From NCBI RefSeq assembly GCF_032854445.1, contig NC_088302.1:50376046-50440045 (forward strand): a stretch of DNA of 64,000 nucleotides, read 5' to 3'. Positions 38,594-52,588 of the stretch are shown here, piece by piece. A model generated the notes under the pieces. It was given only the letters and a program-made list of their open reading frames with translations, ran no database searches and was not told the origin of the DNA. The translations under genes and the position numbers were made by a program. Origin of the DNA: Liolophura sinensis (lineage: Eukaryota > Mollusca > Polyplacophora > Chitonida > Chitonidae). Positions within the stretch are counted from its first letter, which is position 1; the number at the start of each line of letters is the position of its first letter.

Positions 38594-38836
38594 AAAGCCA
38601 GAATTCAACCAGACACCAATAAAGCCAGAATTCAACCACAAACCAATAAAGCCTGAATTCAACCAGACATCAACAAAGCCTGAATTCAACCAGACACCAA
38701 CAAAGCCTAAATTCAACCAGACACCAACAAAGCCAGAATTCAACCAGACACCAACAAAGCCTGAATTCAACCAGACACCAACAAAGCCAGAATTCAACCA
38801 GACACCAACAAAGCCAGAATTCAAACTGACACTAAT
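38594..38836. repeat. 27-bp minisatellite, nine units
   Basis: Nine head-to-tail copies of AAAGCC(A/T)GAATTCAACCAG plus ACACCAA(C/T), with no length variation. Because the unit is 3 x 9 and has no stops in some frames, both strands stay open: KPEFNQTPT repeats on plus, LNSGFVGVW on minus. The open frames are a by-product of the unit length; no splice sites or start context support coding. Confidence 0.92.
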
Positions 38837-40166
38837 AAAAACAGCTAGAATAATCAATAAATGTGTTCAAATTTTACAGTCATATCTTCTATGAGAAACA
38901 TAAAGAGAGAAATATTCAAACAGATGAACTCAGTTTTGGGACTTCACACTGCTGGTCAGAGCCATAACACAGATGATTTGGGCGCAAAAGTGAAAAGAAA
39001 GTTTTAGGGGCACATACTCTGGATGTTAATACTGATGGAGACACAGTATTTCTGCTGTTCAAACTACAGGGCCTAAATGTCATAATCTCTCTTCTGGCCA
39101 CATCTGTAGCCAGAGGGAACAAAGTTCGCTTTTCTAAAATGAGATTCTTCTCATTGTTTGCTGAAAACCATTGGCCAGACATTCCTCAAGTTTTGTTGTG
39201 GCCGGCAAAGCATAAGCAGCCAGGTGTGTCTATGCTGGGAGAGGGCAGTTTGAGCTAACGAGGAGCTGACAAGGTGCTTCAGGTGAGGGACAAGGAGGTT
39301 AGCATCCCATCAAACCAGAGGAATCTCCCTTAGTGGGCCTAGCACACAGATGCCCCACATGCCAACACTGGCACTTTCAGCCTGTGGGTAATCACAGATT
39401 TATGTCCAAACAAACAGGAGCAGTGTTTGTCACCCAGGTGAGGCCATTACTTAAAATAGTCTCGTTACGGAGCTACACACCATCAGCAGTTTAAACAAGG
39501 CTGGAAGTGACATGGGAAAAAATATACTTCAATGTATCAGATTCATTTTACATGCATTTAAAATGCTACATCTCAAAATGAAAGTCCACAATGGGAGAAA
39601 AAAAAACAAAAGATGACTATGAAAGACCGAGGAAAGTGAACGACATCAATGTTGTAAGAGATCTTCAGAAATTAATTAACAACAATAGCATTGTTTTGGA
39701 TAAATACTGTCATGACAGCCAGGGGGCAGATTTTGCCCAGTCCGTGTACACGGATCTATAGCGAGTGTTTCCTCAAACTGTTAACTTTGTCCTAGAATTC
39801 ACCTGTGGATTAATGAGCTGGAATGCTGTAGGAGATTTTCTTTATATGTGACCTGGTAATACACAGAGGCAAAACGTACACGTAGTCAGACAATGGCGTC
39901 CTGTCATGAACTGCCCGTAACTCATACATACACATGCATCTCTATTTCACCACCAAATTCTTATAGTAAATGTGTGTATGTATCTAAAATGATTCTACTC
40001 TACTTGTTTTTAAATTTCTGCAAGTTTAAAAAAGAAAAAAACACAAAAAAAACTTTGGATACCTTTTTGTAATGAAATAATCCTTTTCACACCTGCTTTA
40101 CTTCACATACACATGACAGGTATATGTGCATAACTTACTTTTTATACTTTATTTTACACAATTGCG

Positions 40167-40227
40167 AAAATATGGCTGAAAAATTACTGATGTGGCGTTA
40201 AGCCATAATCATTCATTCATTCTTTCA
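40167..40227 (+). repeat. Tail of a second SINE-like family
   Basis: TACTGATGTGGCGTTAAGCC followed by ATAATCATTCATTCATTC. The same tail, diverged, is at 52521-52588. GCGTTAA-(CATT)n tails of this style are common in mollusc SINEs; the upstream body is not recognisable. Confidence 0.6.
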
Positions 40228-40602
40228 AACAAACACAGCACTGTGTGAAATAGATTAAGAAAAGTATAAATATTGATTTTGGAACAGAAGAATAATACAG
40301 CTTTCCTTGTGCATCAAGGAAGACAAACACAAACTGTATGCAAACCGGATATCCATCATTACATCGCTAAAATCTATTAATACTTAGTGAACCTTATCAG
40401 TATGCATCAGACAAGTGTTCTGTCTACATAGACAAACATACATGCCTTGATCTCCACTTGTAGTCATGCCCTGTGTGTAATATTAAATATACATATACTT
40501 CCATTCATGGGTTACACTTGGTCCTCACTACGTTCATGAACATGTGACTGAACCTGAAACATCCAGGTGCAGATGTACAGGTACATCTCCCCCTGTACTG
40601 CT

Positions 40603-40662
40603 CTCCCCCCCCACATCCACCCCCCCCCACCCCCACATCCCCCCCACCCCCACCCCGACCAA
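40603..40662. repeat. C-rich tract with G-quadruplex potential on the minus strand
   Basis: Several runs of 4-9 C separated by 1-4 bases (CACATC, CAC). The minus strand therefore has many closely spaced G-runs. Confidence 0.8.
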
Positions 40663-43403
40663 GGATGCCACTGGGCTTTTCATGGAATTTCTTCTTTTTG
40701 TTTTAATATTAATCCTTATTGATTTCATTACCCACAATGAAAAAAAAAAACCTTCTGACTGAACCCACATTCTCTGATAGGGTTGGGGTACCATCAACAT
40801 GGAATTTTTTAATGATAGCCTGAATGTAACAGCATGTTATATGTTACAACTACAAGTATGAAGATCTCTGGATTTCAGCAGGTATAATGGAAACTTCTCT
40901 CACTGTAATGATTTACAAGGAATGTACTGTATACGGCAGACAGATATAAATTATTGATACAGAACTAAAACTTATTGAAAGGAAACCTGATGCTGATAAG
41001 GTTCCGTGTAAGGTAGACAGATCTGAATTACCGATACAGTACATATACTTAGAATCAGCTCAATCAAGTATGAAAAAAAAACAAAAACAGATTTATGGGA
41101 TACATGAAGAGTTTCTTAATATGCAGTTTTATACAATGTGTCCTAACATACAAAAAAATTCTCCTCCTCCTTCTGGAGGTGTAAGCATGGCTGTAAACTA
41201 CAGTTTAGGTGTCCTTTAGATGCATATGTATATAATCAGCTTCTGGAAGATTGCTAAGGGATTAGACTATATACAGTCGCAGCTGGTCAGTCTGAGACAC
41301 AGTCTGGGGTGGTCAACAGCCTGGCCAGTCCACACAATGGTCACTTCATCCTCACCTGGGACATGGTCATCATCAGATTCACTTCCCATTAAACCAAAAC
41401 CTTTCTCTGGCAGACTTGTTTATTTTCAAACACAGGGACATGACATGTCAGAGTCTGCTGTCTTCTCCCATATAAATCTGGGGAGGTCAGTTCAGTGTCA
41501 TCTCACATCACACCCCTGGGGTTGCAGGGTTAGGGCAGGACATCAGAATCAGATGAAACAGCTTGGGGGTCACAGGGAGAAACACAGCTGCATGCAACAA
41601 GATTGTTGTCCAGGCTCTACCAACACTGTTACATGACATGTGGGGCCAACAGGGCTCTGGGCTCTGGAGTGGGGTACCCTCGGACAACACTACCCAGAAG
41701 ATACAGGGCTAGGGGTAAGGTTACCCCAACATATACACATACACTTTTATTGGGCTAAACAGCTTAGGTTTGTGCCCAGAATTCCCTCATCTGTGCTCTA
41801 GATCTTGGACAAGTACATGTATAGTCTTCAGACTGTGGCAGGCATCCATGTCCTCAGTGACAACATACATGTACAGGTTTTGGTACATTCTTGTAGATAC
41901 AAATAAACCTGTGAATTGACAATAAAATAATGACAAAATGTTCTCAATAAATTTTACATGAGATTTTACACGAGATACACATGTACCTGTACACCACTAT
42001 TCACACATTCACAGCAAAGACCACTACAAAGTTTGGATCTTGATGTCATAGGTGACCCCTGCCTGTCTCTAAGTGAGACTTCCAGATACCTTATGTGACT
42101 CAGATCCCTACAGCAGACCTTATAAACAAAAATCCAGATGGACAGGCTAGAAAAACAAAGTGGATTCAGGGCAGGCCAAACTCTGTACATCCCCAGATGT
42201 TTGGTCTGTCCAGTCCATGCCCATTTCTGAACTAATCCTGCTGTCAAGCATTTCACCTCCTTTATTGGATGCCAGGAAAGGGGGGGGGGATTATAATGCA
42301 TTTAAATAATTTTTTGTCTTCATTTATTATGTTAATCTATTTCAGTTTTCTATACAGGATGGCGCTATGTCCTTGAAAAAGCATTCCATCCTGAAATTCT
42401 CTTGAAAAACACCTTCTTATAGGATATTTAAACCTTTTTTCTCCAAAAAATTAAGTATATGTAAGGAAATAATAACCATGAATCCTCTTACATTACTGGT
42501 ACCTGTTTGTTATAACAGTTTCTTCAGCAAATAGGAACGAAATAAGCAGAGGTTTGGAAAGCTTTTGCCTGTCTATAATAAAAGAATATGTTGAGAACAG
42601 CCACAGACCCCCCGACTCCACACCACTCAGATTTGATTACAAGAATGTCCTTGGTGTGAAGATAAACACAAGTTAAAGTGTCACAAAACTTGAGGCACAC
42701 AGAACATTCTTGCACATGCAAAACATTTGACACTCTGAAAGATGATCGGCCACTGCAGCAAAACTGTCATAAGTAAACAAAGGCATTATGATTGGTGTTA
42801 TGTTAGCGTCCCATCTAATGACTGATTGCCCCTAAAGCCTGTTAACCAGTCACATAGATTTATGGTACAGAAAGGACCTGTGTCAGATTCTCAACAGCCC
42901 TGTTTGTCTTGGCTGGATGGGATTGTCATCAGTTATGCTCCAGCATTGTCAGTTGTTATCAGAGCCTGGCCCTGATAGATGGCTGGTGCCAGGATAGGAA
43001 AGAAAGCCACATTGGCACACAAAACTCACCCCACCCCACAACAGCCCCCAGCAGAGCCCCTTTAAGCTTACCACAGAGGGGAAGGGTAGAGACCCCAAGT
43101 GGGGCCTCCAATCAGCACTACCTACACAAGCAACTGAGGAATGCCAAGGAAGTCTGACCCTTCTATTACCCTCTGCCAATCAAACAAAACCTTCAGATAA
43201 CAACTGGCCCAGTTTAGCAAAACTAACCCAGTACTGAAACATGTATTTCATCATGTTTAACACAGCCTTTATAACAAAAATCCTCCTTGATACCCATGTT
43301 ATGAACTCGCAATTTTTCATTCAAGTCTTTCCTTTTGCCATTTGTTTATAATCTGCAAAAGCATACATAATCCCATTAAACAGAATAATGCTACAGGGAA
43401 CAA

Positions 43404-44052
43404 CAGGCAGCGAAATTTGGCCTTGCGGCGAAACCCAGAAATCGGTTACGTCTTTTCCGCCTCGCGTAACCGATCATTCGGTTACGCCACGTATGTTTAT
43501 CAACCCGATCGGTTACGCTAATTGTTTACGTGGTTTATGTTTCAGGCATCATTCTGGATCATTAATAAAAGTATTCAGCTCAATGTTATGTTTGTTTTTC
43601 TTTTCTATATCTAGCAGCTCATACCGTAAGGTTGGTGAACAAAAGAAAGAGAAATTTTACACTCACACGGTGTTTCAACGTTGTGTGTTGCCTGGTTGGT
43701 ACTTGACTCCTGTGGCACATTTTTACGTGAAATTCCGTTATACAGGCTTATATGTGAAAAGATAAGTCAAAATAAATAATTTGAGTATTATCTCAAAGCC
43801 TGTAAAGCATATATGAATGATTACGTTTCCATGTGACCAGCACAGGCAGCTGGCTGTGGCTGACCGCATACTGGCCGCGTTGTGATTATGAAAGCTGTTC
43901 AGTCCAGTTTATCTGTAGTTACCTAATGCACACTGTCTCTAAGGACGTTCTCGTTGGACAGTTGGCCTAACCGATTTTCCGGTTAGCCAAATTGAACCGC
44001 ACGTAACCGTTGCGCGACCGACGGTTTCGTTCGCGCCAAATTTCGCTGCCTG
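43404..44052. mobile_element. 649-bp non-autonomous inverted-repeat transposon
   Basis: The ends are perfect 18-bp inverted repeats (CAGGCAGCGAAATTTGGC), with further partial match (CGAAACC) inside. Flanks GAACAA at 43398-43403 and 44053-44058 form a 6-bp direct repeat; shifting the border by one base gives GGAACAAC/GGAACAAG, 7 of 8. Subterminal CGGTTACG or its complement occurs at 43443, 43464, 43479, 43510 and 44002, plus CCGGTTAG variants. No coding capacity. The CAG start and a possible 8-bp duplication would fit a hAT- or P-like parent, but this cannot be decided here. Confidence 0.85.
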
Positions 44053-47000
44053 GAACAAGCCTGTCATAACCACGGTGATAAAATGATATTACAGCCTGTC
44101 TCTTTCCAGGTGTACAGTACTAAGAGGGCATGCAGGTATAAATGAAAAAATAAAGGCAGAAAACACAATGGCCATAAAACCAGTTATTTCTTCACCCTTC
44201 AGCTAAATGTGTACAATTTGTACCTGCATAGGCACAAAGCAGATTATTGTATGTCAAATAACAACAAATTTGTCTGAAACTTCTACCGAGTGACACACCT
44301 ACAAAAAAAGAATTGAAGAAAAAGCTAACAAAAGTGTTACAAAGATGCGACAATCATTACATTTCAATATGATTGTACACAACTTGCTTGACTTCTTGCT
44401 TGTAAACCCATCTTGAAATCAAACTTAAAGGCAAAAGATCAGGGATTTAATGTCACTACATTTACACAACATACAGACTTTGACAGTTTAATGGGTGTCT
44501 ATCAAAAAAGAATAGGCTTAAGTGATATGAACAACGAAATTATTCTTGGCTACATATGCAACCAGACTTCCTTCAGGTCTTCAAAGTTGTAACTAAATAC
44601 AGAACTTGTGCACAACTCATCCTTCTAACTTGTGACTGACAACTTTATTGAGACTAACAAATGCTCTCAAAAACTCTTGACAAACCGACAAGTCTTTCAG
44701 GTAAATTTTTATGGTTCTCATCACTCCTCGACCATTGAGAATTAAACATGTTCCATAAAAGTCGCTCAGACAAGTTTTACAAACAACAATGTACTAGAGA
44801 CATTAACATCATCCGTTCCCAGATAGATACCAGATAGCAAACCTGTAATAGGCAGGGTGTTTGTCAAAGAAAATTAAGAACAAGAAACTCTGACATTGAG
44901 AAACAGTTATGTTCTGATGTAATGTCCATTACAATTGTTAACAGCTCTAAATACCCATCCTGTCCAGTCACCATTCTTATAGAGGTTTTTCTGCCTTTGT
45001 TTTCTTTTCCTTTAATGTCTTTGGAGTTATTCAAATGAAGGAGCTCTGGGACCATAAAGGGGAAGATAAATCACCAGGTGAACAGAGAAGGTTTTTCTAC
45101 CTGGCACATGTGGTTTGCTTATGAAACCGATTTGACCACTGCCCTGGGCAACCTGAACACCCTTAATCTGCATGAGGCTGCCATGAAGGTGGCTTGAGTG
45201 GGTGTAACCTTTGACCTGCTGTCCATGGATTAGCTAACCACCAACCAGGTAACTTGACACAGTCAGGATTTATGGTCCACACCTAACAAAGGTGGGCAGC
45301 TAACCGTCACTGTATCAGATGGTCAGTCGTCCAGGGACTATAGACCATGCACACTCATCAAAGTGACAAATGATTTACGCTGACTGGTCACCGATGATGT
45401 TCTATTCAGGAATCCATGCTCTGGCTAACACATCGAGCCTGATCTGTGAACATCATCACACCATGTACCTGTACTCCTGTGAGCTTCTACACACTAGCTT
45501 GGAAGCTAGTATTTTCAGTATTTTAACTTAGAATGAAACGTCCAAATTGAATGAAACTACCATTTAGTTCACTGAAGACTTGACAGATTTTTCAAGAATA
45601 TCATATAGTTCTGTGAAATTTAAATTTCCTTATTCAAAACTGTCATTCTGAAGCATCTTCTCAAGAAATTGGACTAAAATCATATATTTGCTTCATAAAG
45701 TGGTTGTAAATACTTTAATTTACAAGCTATCAAGATCTCTTAAAAAATTATGATATTACCTAAAAACAAATATGATCTTTGTATTGGGAAATTAAGACGA
45801 ATTTAACTTTTTCTTTCTGACTTCTCCAAGGTGACTATATTCATAAATATCTTGTCACACTCTTACATTCCCCAGTAACCCTAGTCATATATCTATACAT
45901 GTACATCCAGACTCAATGTGCACATAAACGGTTATGTAAGCAGATGGCAACTGTGTGTGTTACACCTTCATATACTTTCATAATGCATACTGTACACCTG
46001 ATGGACCTACATGTATGTTTTGGTGCTCCCCTGAAATTACCGAACAGCCGTCTCACTGGGCTGAATGGTATGTAAGCCCAATATGTAAGCAGTAAAGTAT
46101 AGCTTCATTCCATCCTAGACCATGGAATTTCACCTTCTCACATAAAATCCTTGTAAATGTTTATGTGCCCATGGAATACAATCCTTAAATAACAACATAT
46201 TCTCAAGTGTACAGTTAGGGAAGCTTGCAGAAATGGCAACCAGAACTAAGTAAATACCAGGTTCTTGTTAACAAAAACTCAAACACATGACTCACTGATG
46301 CCCTTCAGTTTTTTGCTTCCTGGTGCTATTAAAGCTAACACGCAGATGTACTACCCAGTGGTTAATTAGTCGTGGCCCTAGGGGGTTCTGACAGACATCC
46401 CCCCAGTTAGCAAAATTAGTGGCATGAAATCTCTCACTTCAGGGCTTCTGAGAAAAAATTTGGAACATCATCTCCTTGCAGGTCCCTCTTTAATCTGTTC
46501 TTCTGCTACACCTCATTTCCACAGTGAAAAACACACAGCAGTTCACAGTGCCGAGTTAGTCAAAATTCTTAATGGTGAAGGGGGTCGGGCCTTAAACTCG
46601 GCATGTCTCCAATCGCAAACTCCTACACATGTTCAGTTAACAGTTCTACCAGACTTCCACGGAGGTAACATCTTTTTCTGACGACTTACACGAAACACGC
46701 ATTCCTCCCAGGTCCTTTTTATTTTTTACGTAATTTATTGCAAACGTAAATTTGGCAGACACTCTGCGAGGAGGATTGCCCGCTCCAAGTTTCTACACAG
46801 CACGGTCCGAGGAGTATGAACAGCAGAACCTAACCTCTTGGGTAACATCAGTGTGTTCTGTGAATGGCTGATGATAGTTCACTATTGGCAACCATACTCA
46901 CAGAACACTTCTCCCTACAAAGCATGATGGCTACCAATCCACACTTCTTCAGTTCTGACCATTATCACCTCATGTATCTTTCTGACAACCTGATGTATCT

Positions 47001-50000
47001 GCTTACAGATGGGTTACAGTACGAGCCAACAAGTTCCAGACATCCCAGAAAACAAATCTGACTTGCAAAACCCTTTGGAGCATTCCCTCACTTAGTTTTC
47101 AGAGGGGGACAAAACATTATTTATTCAGAACCATTACCTGACTGACAAAGTGTTGAGTGCATAATGGATTATCAAAACAGATGGATACACTGTATCAATA
47201 TTGGCAACCATTGCTACATGTAAATGTACACTCTCTCCAGAGTGTGTGTGCATCCCTGCAGTCAGATCCTTGGTTAATGCTGGGACAAAACAGTCTGAAA
47301 ATTGGCAGTATCCTCTGCAGATTGTCTGCCAGATTAAATGTGATAATAATCGATGCAAAAGTATGAACACTGTGAACACTGTCAGAAAACAGAGAACTGT
47401 GAAATCTTTCGGAGACCAAAAAAGCCTTTGATAACATACTGAAACATGAAATAAGAAACCTGTGAGTTTATCTTTATCAGAGAATCAACAAATATTTGTA
47501 TACAATAATAGTGTATCTCCATTTTCATGTAGGCTACTTGTACGGGGTGCATCTGTATAAATGTACATGCCCTTTTATAACTTATATTTCAGCATGGATA
47601 CATCTACTGGATCTCTTTCTAGCCATTAAATACTGGACCCAGGAGATAGTTTTGGTGTTAAAAGAAAACATTTTATCTGTAGCCGTTATTATTTATCCAA
47701 GGGTCAGATCTGATCTAGAGGTCACAGACAGCCATTTCCCATTAACTGAAGGTTCAATGAACCAGAACATTTGTCCATGTCATGCTTCACTGAGAATCTA
47801 ATAGATATATATTCTGATGGAAATGGAATTTACTGTCCTTTGTGAAAGTCCTACAGGGAGAAAACTTTGGTTGTATGGTCTCTGTTCATACAGCATGTTG
47901 GGCAGGAGTTGGACACATGCATGCTGACACATTTTGTCCAGAATGTCCACAAGCATACTTTTACAATGTACATGCACACAAGTCCACTCAACACACAGAT
48001 AGAAGATAGACAGGAAAAGCCATGTGCACGGGTAGATTTTAACTGAACACTATAAAGAAAATTTTGTTAAAGAAATGAAAGCTGCATATAATATTTTATA
48101 AACAGAAGCAGCTTCAAATTTGACACTAGCAATTATCAAAATATTTAAAACTGTAAAATGGTGTTGCTTACGGTGACGTGAAAATGACTTAGCATATAAT
48201 TTACCACAACTAACCGTTTTTGCAGTAGATACATATATACATGTACGTCAATATGTGTATTGCTTTTTTTTTTATTTATCACGTTTAGATTGCTGAGTAA
48301 CGATCGTTGGATTGTTACTCACACCTGTGGGTATATGGTACCCACATCAAAATCACACTGCACAGTGTAGAAAGAGGGAGACAGTTGACCTCTTGCCCCA
48401 CTCTCTCTTTCATAGACTTGGGAGTTTGCTTGCATACAAAATTTCTCCCCTCAATCCCCTATGCATTGGAGAATAGATCACTATCAGAGTCTTTTCAGCT
48501 AAAAGATTAACTCAAAATAACCCGTATCAAAATACCTTCTATTAACTTGTTGCAGGTAAATTATTCATCGTGGGTTCACAGTTGAGGCGAATGAATGAGT
48601 TTCTGATACAACTATTTTGCTGTTATGATGTTAAATACATGTATGAGGTTAGTGTAACACGAGTTGTTAGGTTAGGAATGAGATCAGGTATGGTTGTCTG
48701 CCTCAGACAGCTAGACTCCTCACCTGGCCTTACAGGTAACCCTTAATTAACAGGAGTAATGTTACCTGAGCTGTTTATCTGTCTTCAGTTTGGTCAGGTA
48801 ACCCTTATTTTACCTGAGCTGTGTTACCTATCATACACACACACAATCAACTGCTACACTAAACCTCAATCAAATCATTAAAGCCAGAATTACCTGGCTT
48901 TGTTAAGAAGGCTGAGAGTCAGCCAGGTAATCCAGTGTGTGACACGGGAACAAACCTTGGCCATTACCTCTAGCAATAGCAATTACTGGTTGAAAGAGTT
49001 CAACTGAACAGCTAGTCGGTCACCAGTGAAAAAACTCCATTTTATTTCCATTTCAATGATTACAGACAATTCTCTCAGGTGAAAATTGACATTACATAAG
49101 AGCCCTGGGGTATGTTATAACTCTGCTGTAAATAGACAGGATATATTCAGTATCCCATTAGCTCAGCAATAGGTACACAGCTGTTGTAAAATAGGCCACT
49201 TCAGAACACTCGCTTATAATAACAGCTTCATGTTTTTAAACCAGCCTGTAATAGCTCCATACTGAATACATAGCTGCTTGTTTGCTGGTTTAATGTTGTT
49301 TTCAACATTAATCATGACTGTCATATCCATGTTTCCCCAGGTAAGTCTAAGGGACTGCAGCACCAGATGCATACATTATGGTCATATATCTGCAACACCA
49401 CATCTACTGAGGACATTTTAGTTCTGGAAAAGACTTGAGCTTCCACACCTGTGGGCCATCAAACTAGTCAAGCCGTATTAAAACAAACAAGTCAATTAAT
49501 CAAAAACATCATGTTTCCCAATGAAAAGTTAAGCTTTCATACAAATTTCTTTTACTCACAGACATTAAAGCTCTCAGAAAGCATCATTTTGAGTTGCACA
49601 GTCACAATGTCATCTTTAAAATGTGGCACCTGAACTTTCCATTTTTTCTTTCTAGATATGGATTTGGACATAACAGGAATGTTGTACAAGACTGGTATGA
49701 TACTAATCTTTTTAACCTTTTCACATTGTGTACATGTTTCAACATTTGCTAAAGAAAATACTGTTTCTATGAAAAAGCATTCAATCTTTTGGAACAATCA
49801 TCAAAACGTGTCATATTTCAGGGCATAAATTTCATCTGAAGTGGCATTGATCAAACTGCAAAACAAAGTGTATGAGAAGTGTGAGGGTGAAATGGAATGT
49901 TCATCAATGACAACATTTTGCAACTACTTGAAACCTGGAAGTGAGTCCTTAAGGGACTCTTACACATGGCACAATGACATCCGGCCTGACAGAGGCTCAC

Positions 50001-52144
50001 ACTGCAGGCTGGTTCTAACTGCTGGCTCAGACAGCATATATTTACAGGTAGCCATTACATACACCTCTTAAATGTCTATACGGAAATGTAGCTTAGCATA
50101 GTTTATGACAATGTGTCTTGACATGGAATGGTGTAAATCATGGGCTGTGGAGAAGGTAAAGGTCTGGACAGTTAAAGACTCAGCTGTCTGGGCACATTCC
50201 AGTAGTATGCCCCCTCCCCCTACCCTGCTTGCCTTATGCCCCAGAAGCAACCACTGCCAAAACCAAGGATTACAGCCAAGGAAAACACGAGGACATTGGC
50301 TTAGGGTAAGAACAGCCAGTAGACAATACACTTATCTCGCTGGTACAGAGGGTCTTTCAAGCAGGATCACCTTTTTTGCTTGGTCGGGTCTTTTCTCAGC
50401 CTTTATCCCACATTTACAGCAGCCCTCTTCAAACACATAGCTGTACAAATCATTAGCCCAGAATATCCCCAGGTACATGATTGTACACCTACATGTATGT
50501 TGGCTGCAGGCTTCAATATGGAGAATTCTCACACAAATATTTGAAACATGATGGCAGTAGAATGACGGCCTGGCGTATAGATCAATGTGCTGCTAAACTG
50601 GCCAGGCTCTGACCCAGACAGTGTAGATAGACAATAGGTGACATACTGTGTCACACTGGTGTATGTCAGGGCTGCCGACTCTTAGGGGATAGACATGTAG
50701 GGTTACCCACCCCCTCCCTATCCTCCTGCTCTGAAAATAATGATCTTGTGAGACTGTCAGAACTTTTATAAACCCAAAGAATGTTAACATACTTGATGAA
50801 TGTGTTCAGTTCATTATCTGCCCTAAAATAAGACATCACAAAGGGAAAGCTACATGTGAAACCTGGGTTAAGAGTATATGCTTACAAAAACAAAATTATC
50901 AAACATTACTTCACCTAATTTGTTAGTGGCTTTCTTCTTCAAATCTTCACTTTAGTTCATAAACTATCTCGATTCAAGACATTGCAAAATGCTTTGAACA
51001 GTTTTGAGTACTTATTTGTCTAAAGATATATGTAACAATGCCAATATTATTTCACTTCCATATTGATAAATGCAGATCTGCAAAGACATGTAACTGTCTC
51101 TGAGCATATGACCATTATGGAAGAAACATTTCATGTTTCACCAAGGTGCTTACTGTACCGGTATGTGTACGGCTTCATACATTAACACATGTACAGGGGA
51201 ATAAAATTAGATCATGCTTCAGGCATGTACAGCATTATGCAAATCTGTGATTCATTTAAACAAGGCATACAGATCTCCCCTGAGTTATTACACCCTAAGA
51301 AATATAACAAAACCAGTTTTGCACCTTTTAAAGCATGCACAGTATTTATCAAGTACACAACCAGTATTAAACAAGCAAGCACAGCTCGATTAAGAGTTTA
51401 TCTACATGTATATATAGAACAGTGTTAATTGTGCACTACAATCAATAGCTTTTCTAGTCTCCATTTCAAAGCCTCGACCTGGGTATTTTCTACCCCAATG
51501 TTACGAAAGTGGCTGTGAGTACGTCTAGGTGTTAGGATCTGGTTCTCAACCTGGGAATGCTGAGACCAAGTGGCATTGTTTGTCCTCGCTGCCAGGTGAA
51601 ATATAGATCAGCTATTGTGCCTGGCTGACATCCCCGATATGTTTATTATTTCCCCACAGCCTAGCAGACTAAAGAGGCTCCAAGCATATCACATTTCTGG
51701 GACAGTCAAGAAGGCAAATTGTGCTCATAACATGCAAGTCAAAGAAACCTTACTCCGATGGTGTCTCAGAGTTCAGTCAAATGAGGTGTGTCGAGTACAA
51801 GCACTCAGGTGTGACCGGCACCTTATTCTCACCTGCCCTACACTCTTACAAGCATACATAGCACCACCAGGTGAAATTAATGCTACACACCTGAGTACTC
51901 TAACGAGCATGCTTCAAAAGGATCAACTATTCAAAACTCATGAATACATATATAATTTGTCATTATCTCCATACCAAATCAGATTGAATATGGAAATTGC
52001 TAGGATTTGTTTCCCATTTCACCATACATGCTCATGTTAAACAGTATCATAACCAGATTTGATCTCTAGTTTGTAAATGGCTATAGGAAGGTGGGGGGAG
52101 GTGCAAAATTAGGCAGTTTCAGTGAGCTGTGGGTGACAGTGATT

Positions 52145-52171
52145 TGGGGGGGGGGGGGGGAGGAGGGTTGG
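52145..52171. repeat. Poly-G tract
   Basis: Fifteen or more consecutive G, then GAGGAGGGTTGG, able in principle to form a G-quadruplex. Confidence 0.85.
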
Positions 52172-52520
52172 AGGAGAAAATGTAAGCTAGAGGGCCTCAT
52201 ATTCGTCATTGACTAGATGATTCAAGTGAACTTTGTATACTTGAATATCATCAACAGAAAGGCATTATGCATTGCAATACAAAGCCATTCTTTGTATTGA
52301 ATGATATTTCACCTCGGACTATTTCATTTCAGGTCAAACTTCTGTACATGTCCTCGTTGTATAGTATCGGCAATTCACACAAGTTCAAAATCTCTCTCAC
52401 CATGAAATATGCATGATTACTAATAATTCTAACGATATGGTGAAGACTTTAACAACAGGAACAAAAGTGAGGCAAGTATGGATTATAACAAACCTCTTAC
52501 AGTGTTACACATGTAATCGT

Positions 52521-52588
52521 ATGAACATTTCTCACGACCTGCAATACTGCTGATGTGGTATTAAGCTATAACCCCTCATTCATTCTTT
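52521..52588 (+). repeat. Tail of the second SINE-like family, copy 2
   Basis: GAACATTTCTCACGACCTGC followed by AATACTGCTGATGTGGTATT and a CATTCATTC end. It parallels 40167-40227. Confidence 0.6.

Larger units (their letters stand above)
34886..43403. other. Long stretch without a supportable gene
   Basis: Contents: a 31-bp tandem duplication (35414-35475), the 27-bp minisatellite (38594-38836), a SINE-like tail (40167-40227) and a C-rich tract (40603-40662). A weak acidic minus-strand ORF near 41300-41400 (MGSESDDDHVPG before a GTGAGG) was not judged good enough to call. Confidence 0.55.

Noticed and set aside
41220-41636. 138-codon plus ORF and an acidic minus-strand start (MGSESDDDHVPG) before GTGAGG
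   Set aside because: No supporting acceptor, second exon or conserved motif for either strand.
51615-52040. 141-codon plus-strand ORF, the longest unassigned frame
   Set aside because: No domain, signal peptide, splice or promoter context; composition matches surrounding AT-rich DNA. An open frame of this length is expected once or so in 64 kb by chance.
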